A stretch of DNA of 64,000 nucleotides, taken from an uncultured Anaerotruncus sp. Lineage in GTDB: Bacteria; Bacillota; Clostridia; Oscillospirales; Acutalibacteraceae. Below are positions 1 to 9,141 of this stretch, piece by piece. Each line of letters begins with the position of its first letter. The stretch's first letter is position 1. A program made the translations under genes and the position numbers. Location: NCBI GenBank assembly GCA_900539775.1, contig UQDL01000001.1, positions 310,001-374,000 of the forward strand, read 5' to 3'. The notes beneath the pieces were generated by a model. It saw nothing but the letters and a program-made list of their open reading frames with translations, did not search any database and was not told the origin of the DNA.

Positions 1-37
1 GAAGCACCGCAATCATAATATTTTAATTTTCGGCATA

Positions 38-68
38 AAAAAAGGGCGGATATTTAATATCCGCCCTT
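38..68 (-). terminator. Intrinsic terminator of the MgtC-like gene
   Basis: Perfect 13-bp inverted repeat (AAGGGCGGATATT and its complement, 42-68) with a run of A on the plus strand just to its left. It therefore reads as hairpin plus T-tract for minus-strand transcripts. It sits 13 bases past the stop of the gene ending at 81. Confidence 0.85.
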
Positions 69-80
69 AAATTTTGCGTT

Positions 81-803
81 TTATTCGGTTATGTGCTTCC
101 AGCCGGTTGAAATAATATCCTCGTGCTTGCCCACATGGGTTATGATGTGCTCAACAAGCTCATTATTTTTTGTTTTGGTTGAAAGCTCTGCTCTGATTTT
201 TACATTGCCGCCGTCCATATCCGACATTTGCAGGTTTCGCAGCAAAATGTTATCAAGTTCTCGCAGATATTCAATGATGTTTTTCTTAATTTCGTCTGCA
301 TTTTCTTCTGAGCAAACAATTGAAATTCTGTAAAACGTTTCCTGCTTGCTTGATTTTTGCTTATCATATTCCTGCTTTTTGGTTATCCAATCCGTGATGG
401 GGTGAATAACAAGGTGGGAAACAACAATTGTGAGTGCCACCATAATCGCAAACAAAGGATTATCAAGGCAGCAAAGAATACCCACTGCGGCAGAAGCCCA
501 AATAGATGCCGCCGTGTTTATGCCCTTAATCTTTGTGCCGTCGCTGATGATAACACCGGCACCCAAAAAACCGATGCCCGAAACGATTTGGGCAGCAACA
601 CGGGTGAAATCGGAAGTGTTTTCTCTTGACGGTGCAAGAAATGAAAAAGATGTAAATGCAAAAGCGCCCACGCAAACGATAACATTGGTTAATATTCCCG
701 TTTTGTGCTTTGTGAGCTGGCGCTCGGAACCCATTATGATACCTAAAACCACGGCAATGCCAAGCCTAATGGCAAATCCCTCCGGGGTAGTGATCAATGG
801 CAT
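81..803 (-). CDS. MgtC/SapB family membrane protein
   Basis: The 240-residue protein has the MgtC/SapB layout: about four or five hydrophobic segments in the first 140 residues and a soluble C-terminal domain (about residues 145-240) that looks like the ACT-like tail of longer MgtC members. Seen motifs are the GSERQ segment near residue 26, RVAAQIVSGIGFLGAG near 68-83, and KGINTAASIWASAAVG near 93-108, which are hallmark positions of the family. MgtC proteins sit in the inner membrane; they are linked to growth at low magnesium and, in pathogens, to ATP synthase inhibition. The bacterial housekeeping role is not settled, so no substrate is assigned. AAGGAG lies 10 bases before the ATG. It is monocistronic, between the LCP gene and its own terminator. 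Confidence 0.85.
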   Translation of the reverse strand: MPLITTPEGFAIRLGIAVVLGIIMGSERQLTKHKTGILTNVIVCVGAFAFTSFSFLAPSRENTSDFTRVAAQIVSGIGFLGAGVIISDGTKIKGINTAASIWASAAVGILCCLDNPLFAIMVALTIVVSHLVIHPITDWITKKQEYDKQKSSKQETFYRISIVCSEENADEIKKNIIEYLRELDNILLRNLQMSDMDGGNVKIRAELSTKTKNNELVEHIITHVGKHEDIISTGWKHITE

Positions 804-827
804 TTTATATCTGCTCCTTTTTAAATA

Positions 828-2522
828 TTATAGGCTGAATGAAATTTCTGAAAAGTTTGGCCTTTTTTCTGCCAGCACAATGTTTGTTTTTCCGTAAATT
901 TCTTTTTGCATAATCTGTGCGCTGAGCGGAAAATCAACCTTCCAAAGCCAAACTCCGCTGAAGGTGCCGCCCTTGCAGGTTGTGATAACGTTGCCGTTTT
1001 CATCTGTTGAATTTTCCGGCACGGTTTGCGTTGCAGTTTGGAAATTAAGCCAGCCGTGCTTTAATGCATAAGAGGAAATATCAACAACCTCGGTTTTTGA
1101 AAATCCTGTTTTAACATAGGGAAGCAGGCTGTTTGCAACCTCAAGCGCCTTAACGCTTGATGCGCCCTTCATTTTTTCAAACACCTGCAACAACACTGTT
1201 TTTTGCCTGTCTGCTCTGGCATTATCAGAATCTATCTTTCTGATTCGGCAATAAGCAAGCGCCTGTGCGCCGTCTAATTGCACAAGACCCGGCTGTGCGT
1301 CAATCGTAACATGGCCGTATCTCTTTTGGTGGTTGTTAACTTCATTTATTTCCGCCTTGGTAAGTTCAACCGTAACTCCGCCAAGCTTATCAATAATTTT
1401 TTCAAAGCTGTTAAAGTTTACGATAACATAGTTATCAATATTCAGTTTATATGTGTTTTCAATGCATCTGATATAGCAATCTATTCCTCCAACGGACATT
1501 GATTCGTTTATTTTGCCGTATTTGCCCGTTGAGGGATCGCCCTCTTTAACCTCGTAATAGCAATATGCATCTCGCAAAATAGAGGTAAGCGTTATTTTAT
1601 TTGTGTCTGTGTTTATGCTTGCAATAATAGCGGAATCGGCACGGGTGCCGTCCTCGGCAATATCGTCTTCTCTTGTGTCTTCGCCGATAAGCAACACATT
1701 CAAAACATGTGTGGATGAAGCCGGTTTTCCGTTATAATACCAGGTTTTCACCATATTTTTATATGTTGAAATATCTGCTCTGCCGTTTTCGTATATCGGG
1801 TCAAACTGCTCTTGCAGCACGCTCATTCCCGTCCATTCGTTAATGGTTTCGGTTTTTTCGCCGCCGTTGTCCGTTGCTTCGTCAAGCGCACGGTTTACAT
1901 ATATATATATGCCTGCGCAAGTGCCCGCAATCAAAATAACAAGCGCCATGATTATACTGATTATTATTTTTGCTTTTTTGCTCTTTTTCTTTTTGCCTTT
2001 TTTTCTGCGTTTTTCCTGATTGTCCGGCGCAAACTGCAAAATATCTATTTCTCCGGGCACATCGGCGCCGTCTTCCGGAGTGAGCGCTTCATCTAATACG
2101 GAATCAATAGGCGGCACGCTTGCTGCGGCTCGGCTTATCGGTGCATCTTCGGCGCTTTCCGTGTTTTCGCTGCCGGCTTGTGCTTTTTTCTCTGCATCAA
2201 AGGCATCTGCAAGCTCTGCTGCGCTGTCCGTTGCCGGCTGCTCTTCTGTTTCGGCAACCGCTTCGTAAATTTCTGTTTTTTCTTCTGCTTCCGATTGCGC
2301 AACAATAGCCTCTGCCTTTTCTTCGGCATCAAGGCTTAATGTTGAATCATCAGCGGCTGTTTCAGCCTTTTCCGTTATAACTGCGGCAACGGTTTCTTCC
2401 GCTTTTTCCGCCTGTGGCTCGGCCGCTGCGCCGTTGCTTGCTTTAACTCGTTCTTCGTTTTCTATTCTGCGTTTTCTTACTTCCTTAAGTATTTCATCAA
2501 CGTCATAAGAAGGGTTCGGCAA
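828..2522 (-). CDS. LytR-CpsA-Psr (LCP) family wall-polymer transferase
   Basis: This 564-residue protein has a long acidic, Ala/Glu-rich cytoplasmic region (residues 1-175), a Lys-rich stretch and one transmembrane helix (about 185-210), then an extracellular LCP domain. The LCP signatures are present: LIGEDTR near residue 280, GTRADSAIIASI, a Leu-Arg-Asp (LRD) equivalent of the usual PRD, and NARADRQK near 435, which supply the conserved Arg/Asp residues that bind the pyrophosphate of lipid-linked polymers. Family members transfer wall teichoic acid or other anionic polymers from undecaprenyl carrier to peptidoglycan. The start is a TTG at 2522, with AGAGGAG upstream; no nearer ATG fits. 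The acidic tail is much longer than usual. The polymer substrate is unknown, but TarI/TarJ genes at 34.5-36.3 kb suggest a ribitol-containing polymer. Confidence 0.9.
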   Translation of the reverse strand: MPNPSYDVDEILKEVRKRRIENEERVKASNGAAAEPQAEKAEETVAAVITEKAETAADDSTLSLDAEEKAEAIVAQSEAEEKTEIYEAVAETEEQPATDSAAELADAFDAEKKAQAGSENTESAEDAPISRAAASVPPIDSVLDEALTPEDGADVPGEIDILQFAPDNQEKRRKKGKKKKSKKAKIIISIIMALVILIAGTCAGIYIYVNRALDEATDNGGEKTETINEWTGMSVLQEQFDPIYENGRADISTYKNMVKTWYYNGKPASSTHVLNVLLIGEDTREDDIAEDGTRADSAIIASINTDTNKITLTSILRDAYCYYEVKEGDPSTGKYGKINESMSVGGIDCYIRCIENTYKLNIDNYVIVNFNSFEKIIDKLGGVTVELTKAEINEVNNHQKRYGHVTIDAQPGLVQLDGAQALAYCRIRKIDSDNARADRQKTVLLQVFEKMKGASSVKALEVANSLLPYVKTGFSKTEVVDISSYALKHGWLNFQTATQTVPENSTDENGNVITTCKGGTFSGVWLWKVDFPLSAQIMQKEIYGKTNIVLAEKRPNFSEISFSL

Positions 2523-2844
2523 TTTCGGTCACTCCTCTTTGTTTTTTTCGGCAAAATTGCTGCCGAATAAAGGCAAATTTTGCGCTTTTTCCGCAAAAAA
2601 AGCCATTTGCCTTAAGATAACACGGAAATATTATATAACATTTTATCTTTCATTTCAAGAAATATTGCTCATTTAACATATTATTAAGAATTGTAAGCAT
2701 TTGCATGGATTTTTAAAAAATAATATTTTTTTCTGAATATTTTGTATTTTTGCTTTAATTATAAAAATAACGGAGACCAAGGCGCACGCCTCAATCTCCG
2801 TTTTTTATTGTTTTAAGCCGATATTTTTATCGCTTTCGGCTCAA
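2523..2844. other. Gene-free gap between LCP gene and gyrA
   Basis: The stretch is AT-rich. It holds the gyrA terminator at 2761-2800 and an 18-19 base hairpin at 2549-2567 (TCGGCA...TGCCGA) in the leader of the LCP gene. The promoter of the LCP gene must lie here, but I could not single out a convincing pair of elements. No small ORF with a ribosome binding site was seen. Confidence 0.5.
2763..2800 (-). terminator. Terminator downstream of gyrA
   Basis: Inverted repeat CGGAGA/TCTCCG (2771-2776 and 2795-2800) with an inner GGCG/CGCC stem. The minus strand continues into TTATTTTTAT. It lies 45 bases beyond the gyrA stop. The plus strand is also followed by TTTTTT, so it may work in both directions. 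Confidence 0.7.
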
Positions 2845-5355
2845 TTATTCCTCGGTTGCTTCTGCGGCATTTTCTTCCTGCTCGGAATCCAAAGCCTCTG
2901 CGTCCTCGGCGTCTTCATCAAATCTGTCAACAATTGAAATTGTTGCTATTTTTTCGCCTTCATTCACCTTCATAACCTTAACACCCTTGCTCGGTCTCAG
3001 GAATGTGGAAATTTGATCGGCGTGCGTGCGAATAACAATGCCGTCGCTCGTTATCATAATAACATCATTATCATCCGAAACAGGCGCAATCATGGCAACC
3101 TTGCCGAATTGAGCACAGCGGTAGTTGATAAGCCCCTTGCCGCCTCTGCTTTGAACACGGTAATCCGAAAAATCGCTCTTTCTGCCAAAGCCCGTTTCCG
3201 AAACGGTAAGCAGCTTAAAGCCTTCTATCTCTGCGGCAAAACCAACAACATAATCGCCCTCTGCAAGTGTGATTGCCCTAACGCCTCTTGCGGTTCTGCC
3301 TATAAGGCGTGCATCGGATTCCTTAAAGCAAATGCACATTCCGTTGTGTGTGGCAACAACAAGGTTTCTGTTGCCGTCCGTAATCTCAACATATGCAAGT
3401 TCATCGTCCTCATCAAGATTAACGGCAATAATTCCGCTTTGCCTGATGTGCTTGTATTCATCAATATCCGTGCGCTTGATAACGCCTTTTTTGGTAACCA
3501 TGCAAAGGTATCTGCGGCTTTCATCCTCAGGAATTTTAACCATTGCCGAAACGGTTTCGCCCTTTTCAAGCGGCAGCAGGTTCACAACATTCATGCCCTT
3601 GCCGGTTCTTGAGGAAGCCGGAATTTCGTATGCCTTTTTGCGAAAAACCTTGCCGGTGTTTGTGAAAAGGAACACAACATCGTGCGAGGAGCAGCTGAAC
3701 ATCGTTTTTGCAACATCCTCTTCACGGCGGCTCATGCCCATTATGCCTCTTCCGCCTCTGTTTTGAGCTTTATAGGTGTCAACCGTCATGCGCTTCATAT
3801 ATCCCATGTTTGTGAGGGTAAGAATAGATTCCTCAACAGGGATAAGGTCTTCATCGTCAACAGAGCCGATAACAGGGCTGATTTCAGTTCTGCGGTCATC
3901 GCCGAATTTATCAACAATTTCTTTTGATTCTGTTTTTATAATATCAAATACTCTGCTCTCGTTTGCAAGAATATCCTCATAATCGGCAATTTTTTCTTCA
4001 AGCTCTGCCAATTCGTTTGTGATTTTTTCAATTTCAAGCCCCGCAAGCTGGCCAAGCTGGAAATTAACAATTGCGGTTGCCTGCGCATCATCAAAGCCAA
4101 ATTTTTCAATAATTGCAAGCTTTGCTTCGCTTTTGCCGCCCTTGCAGGCTCTGATTGTGGCAATAATTTCATCCACAATATCTATAGCCTTGCGCAAGCC
4201 TTCCAAAATATGAGCTCTTGCCTGTGCCTTTTTTAAATCATATTTTGTGCGGCGTGTTATAACTTCTTCTCTGAATTGAACATAATTCTGAAGCATTTGC
4301 TTAAGGTTTAAAACCTTAGGCACACCGTCAACAAGAGCAAGCATAATAACGCCGAATGTAACCTGCATTTGAGTCATTTTGTAAAGATTATTCAAAACAA
4401 CCTGTGCGTTTGCATCTCTTTTAACGGTTATTTCAATATGCATTCCTTTTCTGTTTGAAAAATCTTTGATTCCGGAAATGCCTTCAAGGCGCTTTTCTTT
4501 TACCAAATCGGCAATGCTTGCAATAAGAGCAGCCTTGCGCACCTGATAAGGAAGCTCTGTAACGATAATTTTAAAATGGTCGTTTTTTTCTTCAACTATC
4601 TCGGCACGGGCACGAAGATAAATTTTGCCTCTGCCCGTGGTGTAAGCATCTTTAATGCCTTTTGTGCCCATTATTATTCCGGCAGTCGGAAAATCAGGGC
4701 CTTTAATGCATTGCATTAAATCAAGCGAATCGCAATCGGGGTGGTCTATAATGTAGCTTACGCCGTCAACAACTTCTTTCATATTGTGCGGCGGAATGTT
4801 TGTTGCCATACCAACTGCAATACCGGATGAGCCGTTTACAAGCAGATTGGGAAATCTTGTTGGCAAAACGGAAGGCTCTTTTAAACGGTCGTCATAGTTT
4901 GAAACAAAATCAACCGTGTCTTTATCTATATCCTGCAGCATTCTCATGCTGATTTTGCTCATTCTTGATTCCGTGTATCTGTATGCTGCGGCAGGGTCGC
5001 CGTCTATTGTGCCGAAGTTGCCGTGGCCGTCAACAAGAACATAGCGCATTGAAAAGGTTTGTGCAAGCCTAACCATTGCATCATAAACAGAAGCATCACC
5101 GTGCGGATGATATCGGCCGAGCACGGAGCCGACTGTGTCGGCGCACTTTCTGTATGCCTTTTCGGGATAAAGATTGTTTTCAAACATTGTGTAAAGTATG
5201 CGCCTGTGAACCGGCTTTAATCCGTCTTTAACATCGGGCAAAGCACGCTGCACAATAACGCTCATTGAATAATCAAGAAATGCATTGCGCACCTCTTTGT
5301 TTATTTCAACATCAATAATTTTTTGATTGTCATAGCGAACTATTTCATCAGCCAT
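2845..5355 (-). CDS. gyrA: DNA gyrase subunit A
   Basis: The 836-residue protein is the breakage-reunion subunit of gyrase, which forms an A2B2 enzyme with GyrB and introduces negative supercoils. The catalytic tyrosine is Tyr127 in AAAYRYTES. The quinolone-determining region reads HPHGDASVYDAM (residues 83-94). A GyrA box, QNRGGRG, occurs at the start of the C-terminal beta-pinwheel, with a second QSRGGKG further on; this distinguishes gyrase from topoisomerase IV. The C-terminus ends in an acidic tail of about 25 residues, as in many Gram-positive GyrA proteins. AGGAGAG precedes the ATG. The gene follows gyrB by 79 bases in the classical origin-proximal cluster. The position equivalent to E. 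coli Ser83 is Ala88, with Ser89 next to it; see findings. Confidence 0.98.
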   Translation of the reverse strand: MADEIVRYDNQKIIDVEINKEVRNAFLDYSMSVIVQRALPDVKDGLKPVHRRILYTMFENNLYPEKAYRKCADTVGSVLGRYHPHGDASVYDAMVRLAQTFSMRYVLVDGHGNFGTIDGDPAAAYRYTESRMSKISMRMLQDIDKDTVDFVSNYDDRLKEPSVLPTRFPNLLVNGSSGIAVGMATNIPPHNMKEVVDGVSYIIDHPDCDSLDLMQCIKGPDFPTAGIIMGTKGIKDAYTTGRGKIYLRARAEIVEEKNDHFKIIVTELPYQVRKAALIASIADLVKEKRLEGISGIKDFSNRKGMHIEITVKRDANAQVVLNNLYKMTQMQVTFGVIMLALVDGVPKVLNLKQMLQNYVQFREEVITRRTKYDLKKAQARAHILEGLRKAIDIVDEIIATIRACKGGKSEAKLAIIEKFGFDDAQATAIVNFQLGQLAGLEIEKITNELAELEEKIADYEDILANESRVFDIIKTESKEIVDKFGDDRRTEISPVIGSVDDEDLIPVEESILTLTNMGYMKRMTVDTYKAQNRGGRGIMGMSRREEDVAKTMFSCSSHDVVFLFTNTGKVFRKKAYEIPASSRTGKGMNVVNLLPLEKGETVSAMVKIPEDESRRYLCMVTKKGVIKRTDIDEYKHIRQSGIIAVNLDEDDELAYVEITDGNRNLVVATHNGMCICFKESDARLIGRTARGVRAITLAEGDYVVGFAAEIEGFKLLTVSETGFGRKSDFSDYRVQSRGGKGLINYRCAQFGKVAMIAPVSDDNDVIMITSDGIVIRTHADQISTFLRPSKGVKVMKVNEGEKIATISIVDRFDEDAEDAEALDSEQEENAAEATEE

Positions 5356-5434
5356 TTATTATCTCTCCTGTGCGGAATAATCAGTTGAATTATTTTGCCT
5401 TGCAATTTGCGTTTGCGGCAAATAAAATCAAAGC

Positions 5435-7402
5435 TTAAATATCCAAGTTTTTAACATATTTTGCGTTTTTCTCTATAAATTCACGGCGAGGCTCAACATT
5501 ATCGCCCATAAGGATGCTGAATGTTTCGTCTGCCTGCTGTGCATCCTCAACCGTAACTCTGAGCATTGTGCGGAATTCCGGATCCATGGTTGTTTCCCAA
5601 AGCTGTTCGGGATCCATTTCGCCAAGACCTTTGTATCGCTGCACATCGCATTGGCCGCCCATTTCTGCAATTTCACGGTCTCTTTCCTCATCGCTGAAAG
5701 CATAAACGCTCTTTTTGCCCTTTGAAACCTTGAAAAGAGGGGGCTGTGCAAGATAAATGTATCCGCCCTCAACAAGCGGCTTCATATATCTGAAGAAAAA
5801 TGTAAGCAACAGCGTTCTTATATGAGCGCCGTCAACATCGGCATCCGCCATAATAACTATTTTGTGGTAACGCAGCTTTGTTATGTCAAAATCATCGCCG
5901 ATACCCGTGCCCAAAGCAGTTACAACGGGCATAAGCTTTTCATTGCCGTAAACCTTGTCAAGCCTTGCTTTTTCAACATTAAGCATTTTTCCCCACAATG
6001 GAAGAATTGCCTGGTGCACTCTGTCTCTGCCATCTTTTGCGGAGCCGCCTGCCGAATCACCCTCAACAATGTAAATTTCGCAAAGTGAAGGGTCGTTTGA
6101 AGAGCAGTCTGCAAGTTTGCCCGGCAGCTTTGTGTTTTCAAGTCCGGATTTGTTTCTTGCGCTGTCTCTTGCTTTTCTTGCGGCTTCTCTTGCACGGGAT
6201 GCATCAAGCGCTTTGTTTAAAATTGCTTTTGCCGTTTGGGGGTTTTCTTCAAAATAAGTCATCAATTTTTCATAAACCATTGATGAAACAAGCCCTGTTA
6301 TATCTGTGTTGCCGAGCTTGCCCTTTGTTTGCCCCTCAAACTGAGCCTCAGTAAGCTTAACGCTGATAATTGCCGTTAAGCCCTCTCTTACATCGTCGCC
6401 TGAAAGCTTTTTATCACTGTCTTTTAAAATATTGAATTTTTTGCCGTAATCATTAAACACTCTTGTAAGTGCCGTTTTAAAGCCGGTTTCGTGCGTGCCG
6501 CCGTCAATCGTGTTGATATTATTTGCAAACGAAAGTAAAATCTCGTTGTATGAATCCGTGTAGCAAATGGCAACCTCTGCACTTCTGTCTTCCTTGGTGG
6601 CAGAAAGGTGAATAACATCGTTTTGAATGGGAGTTAAGCCTCTGCTTGTGTTTATGTATTCAACAAAAGAGCGAATACCGCCCTCATATTTAAATTCCTC
6701 GCTCTGCTGCAATTCGGGGTCACTTTCTCGTAAATCGGAAAGTGTAATCGAAAGCCCTGCGTTAAGGAACGCCTGCTCACGAAGCCTTCTTGCAAGCACA
6801 TCATAATCATAAACAAGTGTTTCGGTAAATATTTCACCGTCCGGCTTAAATTTAATATATGTACCGTGGCCGTCAGAATCGCCTATTATGTGCAAATCGT
6901 TAACCGGCACGCCTCTTTCAAATCTTTGCGAATATACATGGCCGTTTTGAGTTACCTCAACCTCAAGCCATTCGGAAAGAGCGTTAACAACAGATGAGCC
7001 TACACCGTGCAAACCGCCCGAAACCTTGTAGCCGCTGCCGCCGAATTTACCGCCGGCATGCAGCACCGTTAAAACAACCGTAACCGCCGGTAAGCCTGTT
7101 TTTTCGTTTATGCCTGTGGGAATACCTCTGCCGTTATCACGCACCGCAATAACATTATCCGGCAAAATTTGGCATTCAATATGTGTGCACACACCTGCCA
7201 AAGCCTCGTCAATAGAGTTATCAACAATTTCATAAACAAGATGGTGAAGTCCTCTCGGTCCTGTTGAGCCGATATACATACCCGGCCTTTTACGAACTGC
7301 CTCCAAGCCCTCCAGCACCTGAATGTCTTTTGCGGAATATTCTTCCGTAACAACCGTGTTCATATCCTCTTCTTCAAGCACTGTTTTGTTTTCTTCGCTC
7401 AT
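5435..7402 (-). CDS. gyrB: DNA gyrase subunit B
   Basis: The 655-residue protein is the ATPase subunit of gyrase. The GHKL ATP-binding fold shows EIVDNSIDEALAG, DNGRGIP and GGLHGVGSSVVNALS in the first 130 residues. The TOPRIM domain contains EGDSAGGSAKDGRDR and a DADVDGAHIRTLL metal-binding motif. The C-terminal region carries QRYKGLGEMDPEQLWETTMDP, typical of GyrB. Length matches the Gram-positive form, which lacks the extra insert of proteobacterial GyrB. The ATG at 7402 is taken although the nearest purine-rich site (GGAAAGG) is somewhat far. It lies between remB and gyrA, the usual order next to oriC. Confidence 0.98.
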   Translation of the reverse strand: MSEENKTVLEEEDMNTVVTEEYSAKDIQVLEGLEAVRKRPGMYIGSTGPRGLHHLVYEIVDNSIDEALAGVCTHIECQILPDNVIAVRDNGRGIPTGINEKTGLPAVTVVLTVLHAGGKFGGSGYKVSGGLHGVGSSVVNALSEWLEVEVTQNGHVYSQRFERGVPVNDLHIIGDSDGHGTYIKFKPDGEIFTETLVYDYDVLARRLREQAFLNAGLSITLSDLRESDPELQQSEEFKYEGGIRSFVEYINTSRGLTPIQNDVIHLSATKEDRSAEVAICYTDSYNEILLSFANNINTIDGGTHETGFKTALTRVFNDYGKKFNILKDSDKKLSGDDVREGLTAIISVKLTEAQFEGQTKGKLGNTDITGLVSSMVYEKLMTYFEENPQTAKAILNKALDASRAREAARKARDSARNKSGLENTKLPGKLADCSSNDPSLCEIYIVEGDSAGGSAKDGRDRVHQAILPLWGKMLNVEKARLDKVYGNEKLMPVVTALGTGIGDDFDITKLRYHKIVIMADADVDGAHIRTLLLTFFFRYMKPLVEGGYIYLAQPPLFKVSKGKKSVYAFSDEERDREIAEMGGQCDVQRYKGLGEMDPEQLWETTMDPEFRTMLRVTVEDAQQADETFSILMGDNVEPRREFIEKNAKYVKNLDI

Positions 7403-7533
7403 AGATAATTCACATTGCCTTTCCGGCTGCCTTTTTAATCTGAACTAAATTCGCCGCAGCCTTGCGAAATTTATTTTTTTGCTTTTAAGCAAACCAACTT
7501 TTTTATTGTTTTTGCCTTTTTTTATTAAATCAT

Positions 7534-7770
7534 TTATCTTTGCGCTCTTTTTAAAACCGTTGCCGTGTTGAGCGGGCTTATGTAAACCTTGTCTTTCGTA
7601 ACGATAAAACTTTTAGGCAAATCATAACCCGCATAGATTATTTTGCCGCTTTTTTGCGCCGCATTTAAATAATCTCTTGTTATTTTGCCAACTGTTGCTT
7701 TGTCCATATCAAAAACGGCAATAATGTCTTTTTCTTTAAGCACATATTCCTCGCCGATATTTATATACAT
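7534..7770 (-). CDS. remB: RemB-like DUF370 DNA-binding/regulatory protein
   Basis: The 78-residue protein begins MYINIGEEYVLKEKD and has the DUF370 fold, as in Bacillus YaaB/RemB, which sits in the same place between recF and gyrB. Family members RemA/RemB influence matrix gene expression in Bacillus; the function here is inferred from family and position only. The ATG overlaps the recF stop as TGATG, and the ribosome binding site CGGAGGAAA is inside the end of recF, so translation is likely coupled. A longer reading frame extends upstream to 7869 but overlaps recF fully and lacks support. A 131-base gap separates it from gyrB. Confidence 0.85.
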   Translation of the reverse strand: MYINIGEEYVLKEKDIIAVFDMDKATVGKITRDYLNAAQKSGKIIYAGYDLPKSFIVTKDKVYISPLNTATVLKRAQR

Positions 7771-8864
7771 CAGTTTTCCTCCGCCCGGCCGCCGTGCATT
7801 CTTATGGTTTTTCCTTTTTTTAATCTTAGCACGGTTTGCGCATCGCAGCAGGTTATAAAAACCTGCCAATCCTTAATGTGGTTTAAAATATAATCTTGGC
7901 GTTTTTCGTCAAGCTCGCTCATAACATCATCAAGCAGCGCAACGGGATTTTTTTGCGTTTTTTCTTTTAAAAGGCTTGCCTCCGCAAGCTTAAGCGCAAG
8001 CACGCAGCTTCTTTGCTGCCCTTGGCTACCGTAAAGCCGTGCCGAATTGCCGTTTATAAGAATTTGCAAATCGTCTCTGTGCGGCCCTGTTTTTGTTATT
8101 CGCTGAATTATATCTTCGTTTTGTTTTTCATTAAGAATTTTTTTAAGCCTTTGCTCAATTTCCTCAAGCGACAAATCTTTATAATCAAATTCACCTTTTA
8201 AGCAAATGTCAAATTCTTCTTTTCCGCCCGAAAGCCCCGCATAAATTTCTTTTGCATAAGGCAAAATCGCCTCTGTGTATTTTTGGCGCTGATAAATTAT
8301 TTTTGCGCCGTCTTTTGCAAGTGCCGCATCCCAAATATAAAGCATATCCCTTAAATCCGAGCAGGTATTTATGTCCTTTAAAACGGCATTTCGCTGTTTC
8401 AGGCTTCTGTTGTAATTTTTAATAACAGTTATGTAATTTGATTTTATTTGGCACAGAGCATTGTCTGTAAATTTTCGCCTTTCGGCAGGCCCGTCCTTAA
8501 TCATTGAAAGGTGAACGGGAGAGAATATTACCGCTTTGATTACATCACCGAGCTCCGTCGGCGATTTTTTATTTACACCGTTAACAGTTGCATGCCTTTT
8601 ATCATCTATAAATATCTTTGCGCTTTGTTCTCTTTTGTCGCTTTCAAAATCAATTCCGAGCCTTGCAAATTTGCTTCCAAAGGAAATCAATTCGCTGTCT
8701 TTTGCGCCCCTGAAGGATTTGGAGCCCGTAAAAAGATATATAGCCTCAAGCAAATTAGTTTTTCCTTGAGCATTTTCGCCGTAAATTATGTTTACATCGT
8801 CAAAATCAAGTTTTATATCTTTTAAATTGCGAAAATTTTCCGCCTCTATGCTTTTAATCTTCAT
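7770..8864 (-). CDS. recF: DNA replication and repair protein RecF
   Basis: RecF is an SMC-like ATPase that helps load RecA at gapped DNA. The 364-residue protein carries a Walker A motif YGENAQGKTN (about residues 29-38), the ABC-type signature GSQGQQRS (about 283-290) and Walker B VALLDDVMSELDE (about 320), the expected order and length for the family. The start ATG overlaps the end of the S4 gene by 11 bases, and the stop overlaps the remB start by one base, so the three genes are translationally coupled. Part of the dnaA-gyrA replication cluster. Confidence 0.96.
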   Translation of the reverse strand: MKIKSIEAENFRNLKDIKLDFDDVNIIYGENAQGKTNLLEAIYLFTGSKSFRGAKDSELISFGSKFARLGIDFESDKREQSAKIFIDDKRHATVNGVNKKSPTELGDVIKAVIFSPVHLSMIKDGPAERRKFTDNALCQIKSNYITVIKNYNRSLKQRNAVLKDINTCSDLRDMLYIWDAALAKDGAKIIYQRQKYTEAILPYAKEIYAGLSGGKEEFDICLKGEFDYKDLSLEEIEQRLKKILNEKQNEDIIQRITKTGPHRDDLQILINGNSARLYGSQGQQRSCVLALKLAEASLLKEKTQKNPVALLDDVMSELDEKRQDYILNHIKDWQVFITCCDAQTVLRLKKGKTIRMHGGRAEEN

Positions 8865-9102
8865 TTTCTACAAGATAATCAATATTTAAAAACGAAACCT
8901 TATCGCCGGCCTTTATTTTTTTACCTCTTGAAAGGCAAGTCTCGCCGTTTACTTTAACTCTGCCTTCCTGCACAAATTGCTTTGCTATTGCTCCCGTTTC
9001 GGCAGCTCCGGCAAATTTTAATAAACTGTCCAGCTTAATAAAAGGTGTGTTTATTTTTATGATTTCACTGTGCCTTTCGGCAATTTTAACCTTTAATTTC
9101 AT
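8854..9102 (-). CDS. yaaA: S4-domain RNA-binding protein (YaaA/RlbA type)
   Basis: The 82-residue protein consists of little more than an S4 RNA-binding fold, with LDSLLKFAGAAETGAIAKQ followed by GRVKVNGETCLSRGKKI, the conserved loop of the domain. A protein of this size lies between dnaN and recF in Bacillus and many Clostridia (YaaA/RlbA), where it is thought to act in ribosome assembly. It overlaps recF by 11 bases and follows dnaN by 39 bases. The ribosome binding site is weak (AAAAAGAA). Confidence 0.9.
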   Translation of the reverse strand: MKLKVKIAERHSEIIKINTPFIKLDSLLKFAGAAETGAIAKQFVQEGRVKVNGETCLSRGKKIKAGDKVSFLNIDYLVENED

Positions 9103-9141
9103 ATTTTTTAATTCTTTTTTACTCTTTATTTTTTATGTTAA

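Noticed and set aside
3013..3612. 199-codon open frame on the plus strand
   Set aside because: It is antisense to gyrA and has no motif or ribosome binding site.
7771..7869. Longer frame of the DUF370 gene
   Set aside because: The extension lies wholly inside recF; the TGATG overlap and internal ribosome binding site fix the start at 7770.
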